Shown piece by piece: positions 15,606 through 23,873 of a DNA stretch of 64,000 bases; within the stretch, counting starts at the first letter, position 1; the number at the start of each line of letters is the position of its first letter. This stretch comes from Paracoccus sp. (in: a-proteobacteria) (GTDB lineage: Bacteria; Pseudomonadota; Alphaproteobacteria; Rhodobacterales; Rhodobacteraceae), in the NCBI RefSeq assembly GCF_030538495.1, contig NZ_JAUNTW010000002.1, positions 1-64,000 on the forward strand, read 5' to 3'. The notes under the pieces are model-generated. The model was given only the letters and a program-made list of their open reading frames with translations. It had not been told where the DNA came from and did no database searches. A program made the translations under genes and the position numbers.

Positions 15606-16949
15606 ATGCGTCTGACCCTGCCGCTTTCGTTAACCCTTTTGGCCGCGCCTGTGATGGCGCAGGACACCTTTCCCGCCACGCTGGCCGGTCATGCCAAGCT
15701 GCCCGCGTTCAGCATGATCACGCCCCCCGCCGATGCGCCGCGCGATCTGTGGGTGTCGGGCAAATTCACCGGGGCCGAGCGCAACGATACCCCCTTCAGC
15801 GTTCCGGGCAATACCGGGTCGGGCTATGGCAACCACCCGACGGGCATTTCCATGCCCTTTATCGGGCAGCCTTTGCAGGGCTTTTCCGGCTTTGCCATGG
15901 ACCGGGACAACAACGGCAATTGGTTTGTGCTGACCGATAACGGCTTTGGGTCCAAGGCCAACAGCCCCGACGCGATGCTGTTTTTCAGCCTGATGAACCC
16001 TGATTTCGACACCGGCACCGTGGAGGTCGTGGAAACCGTGTTCCTGCATGACCGCGACCACAAGGTGCCGTTCCGCATCGCCAACGAAGGCACCGACAGC
16101 CGCTATCTGACCGGCGCGGATTTCGACCCCGAAAGCATCCAAGTGATCGACGGCGATATCTGGATTGGCGAGGAGTTCGGCCCCTATCTGATCCGCGTGG
16201 CGCGGGATGGGGCGGTGATGTCCGTCCATGAAACCAAGCTGGACGGGCAGGTTCTGAAAAGCCCCGACACGCCGGGCGTCCGCGTTCCGGCTCAGCCGGG
16301 CGTGGATTATCAGGTGCCGCGTTCGGGCGGGTTTGAAGGCATGGCCAAGAACCCCGACACCGGCCATCTGTGGGCGATGCTGGAAAAGCCGCTGCTGGTC
16401 GCGGGCGGTGACAACGAAGGCGATTTCCTGCATGTCATCGTGTTTGATCCGGCGGCGGGGGAATGGACCGGCGACAGTTACCGCTTTGCCCTGACCGAAG
16501 GGGCCAAGGCGATTGGCGATTTCAACTTTATCGACGCGACGCGCGCTTTGGTGATCGAACGCGACAATGGCGAAGGCGACGCGGCCCGCGCCTGCGCGCC
16601 GGGGGCGACCGACACCTCCGATTGTTATCCCAACCCCGCCCGCGTGAAAAACGTGGTTCTGGTCGATACCGCGACCGTTGACGACGACGGTTATATGCGC
16701 CGCATCGGGCAGGTCGACCTGATGAACATCGCCGATCCCGACAACCGCGCGCTGCCCGGTCTGTCACAGGCGGATGGGCCGTTCACCTTCCCGTTCTTTA
16801 CCATCGAAAACGTCGCACGGGTGGATGACACGCATATTATGGTCGCCAATGACAACAACCTGCCATTCTCAGCGGGGCGCGAGATTGGGCGCGCGGCGGA
16901 TAATGAATTTATCCTGCTGTCCGTGCCGGAATTGCTGGCGGCGGAATAA
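15606..16949 (+). CDS. exported esterase-like/phytase-like beta-propeller protein
   Basis: 447 residues with signal peptide (MRLTLPLSLTLLAAPVMAQ). The family is 'esterase-like activity of phytase' (phytase-like domain): GFSGFAMDRDNNGNWFVLTD near residue 100, DPESIQVIDGDIWIGEEFGP in the middle, FEGMAKNPDTGHLWAMLEKP, and FPFFTIENVARVDDTHIMVA near the end. Members are periplasmic or secreted phosphoesterase-like proteins of poorly defined substrate. GGAG sits 8-9 bases before ATG 15606. It stands alone between two terminators. Closeness to the alkaline phosphatase hints at a phosphorus-scavenging role, but no clear Pho box was found before it. Confidence 0.85.
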   Translation: MRLTLPLSLTLLAAPVMAQDTFPATLAGHAKLPAFSMITPPADAPRDLWVSGKFTGAERNDTPFSVPGNTGSGYGNHPTGISMPFIGQPLQGFSGFAMDRDNNGNWFVLTDNGFGSKANSPDAMLFFSLMNPDFDTGTVEVVETVFLHDRDHKVPFRIANEGTDSRYLTGADFDPESIQVIDGDIWIGEEFGPYLIRVARDGAVMSVHETKLDGQVLKSPDTPGVRVPAQPGVDYQVPRSGGFEGMAKNPDTGHLWAMLEKPLLVAGGDNEGDFLHVIVFDPAAGEWTGDSYRFALTEGAKAIGDFNFIDATRALVIERDNGEGDAARACAPGATDTSDCYPNPARVKNVVLVDTATVDDDGYMRRIGQVDLMNIADPDNRALPGLSQADGPFTFPFFTIENVARVDDTHIMVANDNNLPFSAGREIGRAADNEFILLSVPELLAAE

Positions 16950-16957
16950 ATAAACAA

Positions 16958-16995
16958 GGTTGATCCCGTCATGCGCGGCGGGATCAATCCTTTTT
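16958..16995 (+). terminator. rho-independent terminator
   Basis: TTGATCCC (16960-16967) pairs with GGGATCAA (16980-16987), followed by CC and TTTTT. It lies 10 bases after the phytase-like gene. Confidence 0.85.
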
Positions 16996-17166
16996 GGTTA
17001 TTGAGTGCGCTTGTTATCAGGTTTTTGTTTTGATCAATGCATTGGCATATTAAAGTCGGCCAGAGCGTTTGGGTGAAATAATTCTGTGATTCCTTGATGA
17101 TAGCGTCAGGGTGTTTCGTTATCCGCGCGCGCCAAAATATCGACACCTGCACGGCGATAAACGTCT

Positions 17167-17403
17167 TCATGCTGTCCGCTTTAACTGATCCAAAACAAAT
17201 AACCGTAATGCCGTGGCCAATCCCACCTGAGGCGGGCGGGCATGGTCGATCTGGCCGATCAACGCCGCGCGGGTCGTGCCGCGCATTTCGGCCAAGCGGG
17301 CCAGTTCGCGCCAGAACGCGTCTTCTAACGTCACGGATGTGGCGTGGCCGTCGATGGTGACGGACCGTTTCACCGGCGCGGCCATGGGGGGCAGGTTAAT
17401 CAT
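17167..17403 (-). CDS. ribbon-helix-helix (RHH_4-type) protein
   Basis: 78 residues from ATG 17403, or 72 from the ATG at 17385. The core is KRSVTIDGHATSVTLEDAFW then ALIGQIDHARPP and the end LATALRLFVLDQLKR. This is the RHH_4 pattern: a beta strand (VTIDGH) and two helices that make a dimeric DNA-binding fold. Such proteins may be small regulators, but targets are not known. ATG 17403 overlaps the stop of the DUF4169 gene upstream (ATGATTAA), so the two are translationally coupled. Confidence 0.82.
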   Translation of the reverse strand: MINLPPMAAPVKRSVTIDGHATSVTLEDAFWRELARLAEMRGTTRAALIGQIDHARPPQVGLATALRLFVLDQLKRTA

Positions 17404-17572
17404 CGCGCTGATGCTGATCCAGATGCGTTTCCGCGCGGTCTCGGTCGTCTTGTTCGCGCCGCCGCTGCGCCGCCGTGCGGCCGAATTTCGCCGCGTTTTC
17501 ATCGCCCTGCTGACGCGCCTGTTCGCGGGCTTTTTGTTTGCGGAAACGGTTGAGGTTGGTGATCTGGGTCAT
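17396..17572 (-). CDS. DUF4169 small basic protein
   Basis: 58 residues. The frame starts MTQITNLNRFRKQKAREQAR and ends DLDxH-like with HLDQHQRDD. NLNxFRKQKAR and the KFGRTAAQRRRE segment are the DUF4169 signature. It is a strongly charged, probably helical protein of unknown function found in Rhodobacterales. The exact codon count is 59 including TAA (17398-17396). It overlaps the RHH gene, and from memory this pair often follows fumC on the same strand, as here. Confidence 0.85.
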   Translation of the reverse strand: MTQITNLNRFRKQKAREQARQQGDENAAKFGRTAAQRRREQDDRDRAETHLDQHQRDD

Positions 17573-17642
17573 TGCGGGGTGTGCATTAGCGGTATGTTAA
17601 GACATTGGTGTTAGGCATGGAACCATCGGTAAACGGGGAACT

Positions 17643-17837
17643 ATGCGCAACTTTGGCATCAAAATGGCCGTTTGGCTGATTATCCTAGGCGCAATTGCGA
17701 TCTGTGGCGTGGTCATCTGGAAAACCACCGGCGGGGTGGCTGCGATGCTGTTTATTGTGGCGGGACTGATCCGTGTTAATGTCAGTTTACGAACGCAACG
17801 GGGTGCTGCGCAATGGCGGGCTATGGTTCCACCCTGA
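17643..17837 (+). CDS. small two-helix membrane protein
   Basis: 64 residues. Two hydrophobic segments, MAVWLIILGAIAICGVVIW and a second around VAAMLFIVAGLIRVNV, are separated by KTTGG. The tail is basic. The ATG follows GGGGAACT, a usable ribosome binding site. The family was not recognised. It is on the opposite strand from the fumC to RHH gene group, between DUF4169 and the fumC terminator. Confidence 0.5.
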   Translation: MRNFGIKMAVWLIILGAIAICGVVIWKTTGGVAAMLFIVAGLIRVNVSLRTQRGAAQWRAMVPP

Positions 17838-17849
17838 CACTATGAAAAA

Positions 17850-17871
17850 GGGCGCGGTCTGAACCGCGCCC
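17850..17871 (-). terminator. fumC terminator
   Basis: GGGCGCGGT pairs with ACCGCGCCC. Read on the minus strand the stem is followed by CTTTTT, eight bases after the fumC stop. Confidence 0.85.
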
Positions 17872-17878
17872 GTCTGGA

Positions 17879-19273
17879 TCAGTCTTTCGGGCCGATCATG
17901 TCTTCGGGGCGGACGATGCGGTCGAATTCGTCTTCGGTCACAAAGCCCATGCCGACGGCCTCTTGCCGCAGGGTGGTGCCGTTTTTATGGGCGGTTTTCG
18001 CGACTTTGGTGGCGTTGTCGTAACCGATGGTCGGGGCAAGCGCCGTGACCAGCATCAGCGATTCCTTCATCAGGCGGTCGATGCGTTCGACATTGGCCTG
18101 CGTGCCGACCACCATATTGTCGGTGAACGAACCCGCCGCGTCGCCCAGCAACTGCATGGATTGCAGCAGGTTATAGGACATCATCGGGTTATACACGTTC
18201 AGTTCGAAATGCCCCTGCGACCCGGCGAAACCGATGGCGGCATCGTTGCCCATGACATGGGCGCAGACCATGGTCAGCGCCTCGGCCTGGGTGGGGTTCA
18301 CTTTGCCGGGCATGATCGACGAACCGGGTTCGTTTTCCGGCAGGATTAATTCGCCCAGACCCGAACGCGGACCGGACCCCAACAAACGCATGTCGTTTGC
18401 GATCTTGAACAGCGACGCCGCAACCGTTTTCAGCGCGCCCGAGAACATGACCATGGCGTCATGCGCGGCCAGAGCCTCGAATTTATTCGGGGCGGTGACA
18501 AAAGGCAGGTCAGTGATGCGCGCGATTTCGGCGGCAATCGCGGCGTCCCAGCCTTTTTTCGTGTTCAGGCCGGTGCCAACGGCGGTGCCGCCCTGCGCCA
18601 GTTCATAGATGTCGGGCAGGCAGGCCTTGACCCGTTCGATGCCTTTGGCGACCTGATGGGCGTAACCGCCAAATTCCTGACCCAGCGTCAGCGGCGTGGC
18701 ATCCTGCGTATGGGTGCGGCCGATTTTGATGATGTCTTTGAATTCATCCGATTTCGCGACCAAGGCGGCGTGCAGTTTTTCCAGCCCCGGCAACAGAACG
18801 TCGCGGGCCATCATGCCGGTGGCAACGTGCATCGCGGTGGGGAAGGTGTCGTTTGACGACTGACCCATATTGCAATGGTCGTTGGGGTGAACCGGGGTTT
18901 TGCTGCCCAATTCGCCGCCCAGAATCTCGATAGCGCGGTTGCTGACGACTTCGTTCGCGTTCATGTTCGACTGCGTGCCGGACCCGGTTTGCCACACGAC
19001 CAGCGGGAAGTTATCGTCGAATTTGCCCTGAAACACCTCGGTCGCGGCCTGTTCCATGGCGGCGCCGATGTCAGCGGGGATGCGACCTTCGGCGGTGTTA
19101 ATGCGCGCAGCGGCCAGTTTGATGGCACCCAAAGCGCGAATGATCGCGACGGGCTGACGTTCCCAGCCGATGGGAAAGTTCATGATCGAACGCTGCGTTT
19201 GCGCGCCCCAATATTTGGACTGGTCAACCTCAAGCGGGCCAAAGCTGTCGGTTTCGGTGCGGGTGTTGGTCAT
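17879..19273 (-). CDS. fumC: fumarate hydratase, class II
   Basis: 464 residues, the normal length of homotetrameric class II fumarase. It interconverts fumarate and L-malate in the TCA cycle, in the cytosol. Motifs: [17 protein letters not shown] start, [44 protein letters not shown], and the superfamily signature [13 protein letters not shown]. Class II enzymes are iron-independent and oxygen-stable. It is followed on the same strand, after a terminator and a gap, by DUF4169 and the RHH protein. Confidence 0.97.
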   Translation of the reverse strand: MTNTRTETDSFGPLEVDQSKYWGAQTQRSIMNFPIGWERQPVAIIRALGAIKLAAARINTAEGRIPADIGAAMEQAATEVFQGKFDDNFPLVVWQTGSGTQSNMNANEVVSNRAIEILGGELGSKTPVHPNDHCNMGQSSNDTFPTAMHVATGMMARDVLLPGLEKLHAALVAKSDEFKDIIKIGRTHTQDATPLTLGQEFGGYAHQVAKGIERVKACLPDIYELAQGGTAVGTGLNTKKGWDAAIAAEIARITDLPFVTAPNKFEALAAHDAMVMFSGALKTVAASLFKIANDMRLLGSGPRSGLGELILPENEPGSSIMPGKVNPTQAEALTMVCAHVMGNDAAIGFAGSQGHFELNVYNPMMSYNLLQSMQLLGDAAGSFTDNMVVGTQANVERIDRLMKESLMLVTALAPTIGYDNATKVAKTAHKNGTTLRQEAVGMGFVTEDEFDRIVRPEDMIGPKD

Positions 19274-19660
19274 GGCGATGCTCCGTCACGGTTTTGGCGT
19301 GTCTTACCGCATGACGCGGGATTCGCAAAGGGTATACCGATGTATGCCGTCGGCGCGGCGGCTGGCTGGCGGGCGGTTATTTGGTCAATAAGGCTGCCCT
19401 TTTAGTGCGGAAAGATTAAGTTTGCATCCACGGCGTGAAATAATTTTTACACCATCTGTAATAATGCACGTTAAGGTTGTTTTTTGTTTTGGCAATGAAA
19501 ACAGCATATTGTGCAAAGTACTTGAAATGGCGAGGTAACGGGATGGCATCTGGCCGTTAACGATGAAAAAGTTAAGAAACAATTAAAATTATATGGATTT
19601 GTCCGCGCCCTGTGCTATCTTCACACGCAGAAGCCGAATCTTGTATGTATGAGGATTGTT
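19274..19660. other. AT-rich intergenic region with divergent promoters
   Basis: 387 bases between fumC (minus) and the first VPLPA-CTERM gene (plus). From about 19400 onward it is much richer in A+T than the flanks. It must hold promoters for both genes, but no single -35/-10 pair or operator stands out. No RNA gene was recognised. The composition shift fits laterally acquired or rapidly evolving DNA. Confidence 0.5.
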
Positions 19661-20269
19661 ATGGTTAAATATTTTTCCCTGTCGGCGCTTGGCTTTGCGG
19701 CTGTGGTTGCGGCCTCGGCTGGTGCGGCTCACTCTTCGCCCCGCCTGCTTGAGGACGGAGGCGTCTATTCCATTACGACCCCGGGTCGCCACACCTATAG
19801 CGGTGCCATGGACGTCTATCTGGCCGGTGAAGGTGGCACGGTCACCGGGCCGGACAGCATCTGGGCGATCTTTTCCGTCGCCAACAACCTGCGCGGCACT
19901 GCGTCGGCGCAGCTGACCTTTACATCGTTGAGCCGTGAAATTTTCAACGGCGGCTATCTGGTGGCGACGTGGTATAACAGCGTCACGAACGCCATTCTGG
20001 CGAGCTATGACATTCCGAAATCCGTTGACGACATGCCGGTGACGGCTGTTTTGCGCACCGTTTTCGACGCTGACAATCTGTCGCAGCGTCTGGAACTGAA
20101 ATGGGAAACGCTGACCGTTCCGCTGGTGCCGCACACCACGGGTCTGGATCCGGCGGTGATCATCAATGTTCAGCCCGCCGCGATCCCGCTGCCGGCCTCG
20201 GCTGCGCTGCTGGTTGCTGGTCTGGGTGGTTTTGCCGCTCTGCGTCGTAAGAAAAAAGCAACCGCCTGA
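19661..20269 (+). CDS. VPLPA-CTERM sorted exoprotein 1
   Basis: 202 residues. The N-terminal signal (FSLSALGFAAVVAASAGAAH) and C-terminal IPLPASAALLVAGLGGFA followed by ALRRKKKATA form the VPLPA-CTERM tripartite signal: motif, hydrophobic helix, basic tail. Rhodobacterales proteins of this class are thought to be processed and anchored or released by an exosortase-like enzyme during export. The mature middle is beta-rich and was not matched to an enzyme family. ATG 19661 is preferred over 19649 because GAGG lies 6 bases upstream. It is paralogous to the gene at 20528. Confidence 0.85.
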   Translation: MVKYFSLSALGFAAVVAASAGAAHSSPRLLEDGGVYSITTPGRHTYSGAMDVYLAGEGGTVTGPDSIWAIFSVANNLRGTASAQLTFTSLSREIFNGGYLVATWYNSVTNAILASYDIPKSVDDMPVTAVLRTVFDADNLSQRLELKWETLTVPLVPHTTGLDPAVIINVQPAAIPLPASAALLVAGLGGFAALRRKKKATA

Positions 20270-20297
20270 TCGGCCTTTGCCTTTGGCGACATTGGAA

Positions 20298-20324
20298 AAC
20301 CCCGCCCGACCGGCGGGGTTTTTT
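20298..20324 (+). terminator. rho-independent terminator
   Basis: AACCCCGCC pairs with GGCGGGGTT and is followed by TTTT, 28 bases after the first VPLPA-CTERM gene. Confidence 0.92.
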
Positions 20325-20527
20325 CGTTTGTGCATGGCGGATTATCGGCTGATGACGGCACGATTCGTGCGCCGGCCGGAACGTATATTTAACAACATGC
20401 ATGATATTTCCGCTTTCCGTTTGAAGCATATGGAAATTCTTGCGACTTTCCAGTGTAAGATTATTTTGACAGGCGGCAAAATTAAGGCAATATTAACAAA
20501 AGGCAATTCAGCCGGGAGGAAGGTTAA

Positions 20528-21100
20528 ATGTTCAAACAATTTGTTATGGCGACCGCTACGATGTCGGCGGTCGCGTTCGGCGCCGTTACCGCGCAGGCGT
20601 CCACGATCCCCGAAGTCCAGATGGTGCATGGCGGCAGCTATACCGTGACCGGCAACACGCTGTTCATGGGCGTGATGGAGCTGGCAACGGCGGGCACCCC
20701 CGGCAGCCAAACCGGCCCCGGCGGCGTCTGGGCGACCTTTACCGCGCCCAGCGGCAGCATCGGTTTGGCCGGGATCGCGCTGACCCCGTGGCATGTGGAT
20801 CTGTTCACCAATCTGGTTGCCTCTTGGGTGGATGAGGCGACGAATATCGTGCTGAACACCCGCACGATCGGGGGCGAAGGTTATTATTCCCTTGTGACGA
20901 TTTTTAACGATGCCGCCCCCACGCAGCGCCTGCAATTCGAATGGGATGATTTGTTGGTGCCGGATGATTCCGACCGGTATGTGATGAATCCGGGGATGTT
21001 GGCGATCACGCCTGCGCCGGTGCCGCTGCCGGCCTCGGCCGTGTTGCTGGTCGCGGGGCTGGGCGGTCTGGCCGCGCTGCGTCGTAAAAAGCGCGCCTGA
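20528..21100 (+). CDS. VPLPA-CTERM sorted exoprotein 2
   Basis: 190 residues. A signal peptide (MFKQFVMATATMSAVAFGAV) is followed by a beta-rich middle and the C-terminal VPLPASAVLLVAGLGGLAAL then RRKKRA. Shared features with protein 1 are an early GGSYTVTG/GGVYSITTPG motif, GPGGVWATF versus GPDSIWAIF, and QRLQFEWDDLLVP versus QRLELKWETLTVP. They are clearly paralogues. GGGAGG lies 5 bases before the ATG. The 200-base leader between the upstream terminator and this gene is AT-rich, so this gene has its own promoter. Substrate or partner is unknown. Confidence 0.85.
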   Translation: MFKQFVMATATMSAVAFGAVTAQASTIPEVQMVHGGSYTVTGNTLFMGVMELATAGTPGSQTGPGGVWATFTAPSGSIGLAGIALTPWHVDLFTNLVASWVDEATNIVLNTRTIGGEGYYSLVTIFNDAAPTQRLQFEWDDLLVPDDSDRYVMNPGMLAITPAPVPLPASAVLLVAGLGGLAALRRKKRA

Positions 21101-21117
21101 TCCGGGCGTGCAACGGA

Positions 21118-21143
21118 AAGCCCCGCTGACGCGGGGCTTTTTG
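21118..21143. terminator. terminator between convergent genes
   Basis: AAAGCCCCGC pairs with GCGGGGCTTT and is followed by TT, so it works in both directions. It lies between the second VPLPA-CTERM gene and the minus-strand methyltransferase. Confidence 0.9.
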
Positions 21144-21145
21144 CG

Positions 21146-21703
21146 TTACTGCATCTGCTGGCGGAACACATAGACCTGCGCCGGGGGCAGGTTCGCCCAG
21201 ACGCGCGCGCTTTTGGTATAGGTCAGGCCAAACCGGCGGCGCGTGGCGTCCGACAGCGGCGGGTTCGGGCCATAGGTGATCTGAACGAACGGCGCGCCGG
21301 GGCGCATCATCTCGAACGCAGCGCCGACGATTTCGGCCTGCAACTCATCCGGCATCGGCAGCGTCGGCACACCCGAAATCACCGCATCCAGATCGCGCCG
21401 CCCAATCCGCGCCATGGCCTGCGCCGGGCGGTTATGCACCACGGCCCCCGGAAAGCGTTCCGCCAGACGTTCGCAAAACACTGGGTTCAGTTCATACAGC
21501 TCCAGCCGTTCGGCGGGCAGGCCGGTGGCGAGGATCGCCTCGGTTATGGTGCCGGTGCCGGCGCCGATTTCGGCCACGGCCTGCATATCAGAGGTCACGA
21601 CGCGCGCCATTTCACGCGCGGCGGCGCGACCTGTGGGCAGAACGGCGCGCACCTCGGACGGGTTGCGGATGAATTGGCCAAAGAACAGCGACAGATCGGA
21701 CAT
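21146..21703 (-). CDS. class I SAM-dependent methyltransferase, PmtA-like
   Basis: 185 residues, cytosolic or membrane-associated. It opens with FFGQFIRNPSEVRAVLPTGR, typical of bacterial phospholipid N-methyltransferases and related rRNA-dimethylase-like enzymes. SAM-binding motif I is VAEIGAGTGTITEAIL, motif II is ELNPVFCERLAERF, and a late YGPNPPLS segment is also shared. PmtA enzymes methylate phosphatidylethanolamine toward phosphatidylcholine. Specificity cannot be proved here; a related lipid or small-molecule methyltransferase is possible. It lies 85 bases downstream of sspB on the same strand. Confidence 0.78.
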   Translation of the reverse strand: MSDLSLFFGQFIRNPSEVRAVLPTGRAAAREMARVVTSDMQAVAEIGAGTGTITEAILATGLPAERLELYELNPVFCERLAERFPGAVVHNRPAQAMARIGRRDLDAVISGVPTLPMPDELQAEIVGAAFEMMRPGAPFVQITYGPNPPLSDATRRRFGLTYTKSARVWANLPPAQVYVFRQQMQ

Positions 21704-21788
21704 ATTCCCCCCAGGGCAAAAGATGATTTCCCCTGTCTATGTCCCTAATATGGCAGAAATATGGCGCGCGCGTGGCGGAACCGTGACG

Positions 21789-22244
21789 TTACTTGCGCCA
21801 GCGATCCAGTTGCACAACCTCGCCGCCGCCGGGTGGGGGCGGGGTGTCGTCGTCGCCGTCATCGTCCAGATCGGGTTCGTCATCGTCCGCGTCCTGCGTT
21901 TCAAACCGCAGGCCAAATTCAACCGACGGATCCACAAAGGTGCGCAGCGCGTGGAACGGAATCCGCAGCGGTTCCGGCGCATTGCCGAAATTCAGCGTCA
22001 CGGTAAAGCCCGCATCATCCACGGTCAGATTGTCGAACCAATGCTGAATAACGATGGTCATTTCTTCGGGGTAACGGTCACGCAGCCATTGCGCCATTTC
22101 AACGCCATGCTCGCGCGTGTCAAAGGTAATGAAAAAGTGGTGATCCCCCGGCAGCCCGTCCTGACCGACGCGCCGCAGCACGTCCCCGATCAGCCCTTGC
22201 ATCGCGCGGTGCATCATCCCGCCATAATCAATCCCACGCGCCAT
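21789..22244 (-). CDS. sspB: SspB, ClpXP adaptor for ssrA-tagged proteins
   Basis: 151 residues. Alphaproteobacterial SspB features: IDYGGMMHRAMQGLIGDVL start, GLPGDHHFFITFDT, RYPEEMTIVIQHWFDNL, and FVDPSVEFGLRFE, followed by an acidic linker and C-terminal tail GGEVVQLDRWRK, which would contact ClpX. SspB binds the ssrA degradation tag and tethers tagged peptides to ClpXP. The gene for the tag RNA lies directly upstream on the same strand (22310-22623), a functionally apt arrangement. Confidence 0.93.
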   Translation of the reverse strand: MARGIDYGGMMHRAMQGLIGDVLRRVGQDGLPGDHHFFITFDTREHGVEMAQWLRDRYPEEMTIVIQHWFDNLTVDDAGFTVTLNFGNAPEPLRIPFHALRTFVDPSVEFGLRFETQDADDDEPDLDDDGDDDTPPPPGGGEVVQLDRWRK

Positions 22245-22309
22245 TGCGTCACCCCCGTATCTTTCGCGTCAGCATAGGGATCATCGCCGCAATGAAAAGG
22301 GGGGAAAGT

Positions 22310-22623
22310 GCAGGATTCTGTTGCCAGGTTCCTGCGGACCCCGCCTTAGGCTGCTAGGCGTAAGGACTTAAGTTTCGGTCTTTCGAGCTGCTTACGCAGC
22401 CAGAGCGACCGGAGCACGGTTGTCGTTGGCAACTGTACATTTTGCACCGATAACGGTGGTAGCTCACCGAGACAAAGCAAACAGCTTTAGACGTTCGTCG
22501 ATCCTGTTTCGGCCCCATGTTCCCCCAACGAAGGGTGTTTGGTGGAGCCGCCGGGTACCGCCCCCGGGTCCGATCCGCTTATTCCATGCGCGTTTATGTC
22601 CATAGTCCGGGTTGCCCCGAACA
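22310..22623 (-). ncRNA. ssrA: tmRNA, circularly permuted two-piece form
   Basis: Rescues stalled ribosomes and adds a degradation tag. On the minus strand the tag open frame GCC...GCG TAA (22430-22392) encodes ANDNRAPVALAA. The coding piece begins GGGGCCG at 22516. The acceptor piece lies upstream in the gene and ends CGGCTCCACCA at 22540. GGGGCCG pairs with CGGCTCC to form the acceptor stem, which proves the permutation. A short spacer (22517-22539) is removed. The 3' end has the hairpin GCAGGA...TCCTGC (22310-22335) followed by a pyrimidine-rich run. The exact 5' end (about 22623) is inferred from the promoter. Gene order ssrA-sspB is on one strand. Confidence 0.95.
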
Positions 22624-22629
22624 GGATCA

Positions 22630-22658
22630 GATATAGGATGCCCGACCCGCCGGTGCAA
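22630..22658 (-). promoter_or_regulatory. sigma-70-type promoter of ssrA
   Basis: On the minus strand TTGCAC (22658-22653), 17-bp spacer, TATATC (22635-22630). Transcription would start near 22623, just before the acceptor piece of the tmRNA. Confidence 0.7.
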
Positions 22659-22712
22659 GTGCCGCTTGCGCAGGGGGCGCGACGGCGTAAAGTTGCGCCA
22701 TGGGGGTGGGGC

Positions 22713-23126
22713 ATGACATCGGTTTTTCATCTGGCGATTCACGTGGACGATCTGGACCGGGCGCGTGAATTCTATGGCGGCGTTTTGGGCTGTGCGCAGG
22801 GGCGTTCCGCGCCGACCTGGGTTGATTTCGACTTTTTCGGCCATCAACTGTCGCTGCATCTGGGCGCGCCTTTTGCGACGGCGCGGACGGGCGTTGTGGG
22901 CGAATATCGGGTGCTGATGCCGCATTTCGGCGCGGTGTTGCCTCTGGCGGATTGGCTGGCATTGGCCGACCGTCTGGCCGCGGCGGGCGTCGCGTTCGAC
23001 ATTCCGCCCGTCATCCGCTTTGCGGGTGAGCCGGGCGAACAACGCACGATGTTCTTTCGCGACCCGGCAGGAAACCCGATCGAGATCAAAGGCTTTGCCG
23101 ATTATCAGGGATTATTCGCAACATGA
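22713..23126 (+). CDS. VOC/glyoxalase-family protein
   Basis: 137 residues with the paired beta-alpha-beta pattern of the vicinal oxygen chelate fold: FHLAIHVDDLDRAREFYGGV (first metal His), then QLSLHLGAPF, and RTMFFRDPAGNPIEIKGFAD (metal-binding Glu). Members catalyse isomerisations or dioxygenations or bind antibiotics. Substrate is unknown. A GTG-rich purine stretch GGGGGTGGGG precedes ATG 22713. Its end overlaps the FAH-family gene by four bases, so the two are coupled and may act in one catabolic step. Confidence 0.85.
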   Translation: MTSVFHLAIHVDDLDRAREFYGGVLGCAQGRSAPTWVDFDFFGHQLSLHLGAPFATARTGVVGEYRVLMPHFGAVLPLADWLALADRLAAAGVAFDIPPVIRFAGEPGEQRTMFFRDPAGNPIEIKGFADYQGLFAT

Positions 23127-23800
23127 CGGACTTTGTAATTCCGGCCCCGCGCGTGGTGGCGATTCCGGTTCATGGCGGCGGGCAATTCCCGGTGCGGCGG
23201 ATTTTCTGCGTGGGTCAGAACTATGCCGAACATGCGCGTGAAATGGGCGGCGACCCGGACCGCGCGCCGCCGTTTTTCTTTACCAAACCCGCCGATGCGG
23301 TGGTGACGGATGGGGTCATGCCCTATCCCCCCGGCACCGATAACCTGCATTTCGAAGGCGAACTGGTCGTTGCCATCGGGCAGGGCGGCCGCGACATTCC
23401 GGCCGCGCAGGCGCAGGGCCATATCTGGGGCTATGCGGTGGGCTTGGACATGACGCGGCGCGATATGCAGGCGCAGGCGAAAGCGGCGGGCCGCCCGTGG
23501 GATATGGCCAAGGGCTTTGACGCCTCGGCCCCTATCGGGCTGCTGCACCGGGCGGACAGGCCGCTGGACCGCGCCGCGCTGCGCCTGACGGTGGATGGAG
23601 ACACCCGGCAACAGGGCGACCTGTCCGATATGATCTGGCCCGTCGCCGATGTGATCGCGCATCTGTCGGGTCTGGTCACGCTGGCACCGGGGGATCTGAT
23701 CTTTACCGGGACGCCTGCGGGCGTGGGCGCGGTGACGCAAGGGCAGGTGATCCGCGTCACCATCGACGGTCTGACGCCGCTGGAAATTCGCATCACATAG
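23123..23800 (+). CDS. fumarylacetoacetate hydrolase (FAH) family protein
   Basis: 225 residues, single FAH catalytic domain. Motifs: IFCVGQNYAEHAREMGGDPD, FFFTKPADAV, NLHFEGELVVAIGQGGRDIP with the two metal-binding Glu, VGLDMTRRD with the metal-binding Asp, and DLIFTGTPAGVGAV. The family includes acylpyruvate hydrolases, oxaloacetate decarboxylases and 2-hydroxyhepta-dienoate isomerases. The length and KPADAV motif fit an acylpyruvase/FAHD1-like member. It is coupled to the VOC protein upstream. Confidence 0.88.
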   Translation: MTDFVIPAPRVVAIPVHGGGQFPVRRIFCVGQNYAEHAREMGGDPDRAPPFFFTKPADAVVTDGVMPYPPGTDNLHFEGELVVAIGQGGRDIPAAQAQGHIWGYAVGLDMTRRDMQAQAKAAGRPWDMAKGFDASAPIGLLHRADRPLDRAALRLTVDGDTRQQGDLSDMIWPVADVIAHLSGLVTLAPGDLIFTGTPAGVGAVTQGQVIRVTIDGLTPLEIRIT

Positions 23801-23873
23801 CTGCATTTTTTAACGGTTTATCAATGTTTTGTTGCGTATGATTGAAACAGGGGTTGCCATTTGATGCGCGCGT

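Noticed and set aside
16950..17166. Possible small gene after the phytase-like protein
   Set aside because: Only a terminator and AT-rich sequence are visible; no frame with a start and ribosome binding site.
17094..17360. 88-codon plus-strand frame
   Set aside because: Antisense to the RHH gene, which has a clear family pattern and is coupled to DUF4169.
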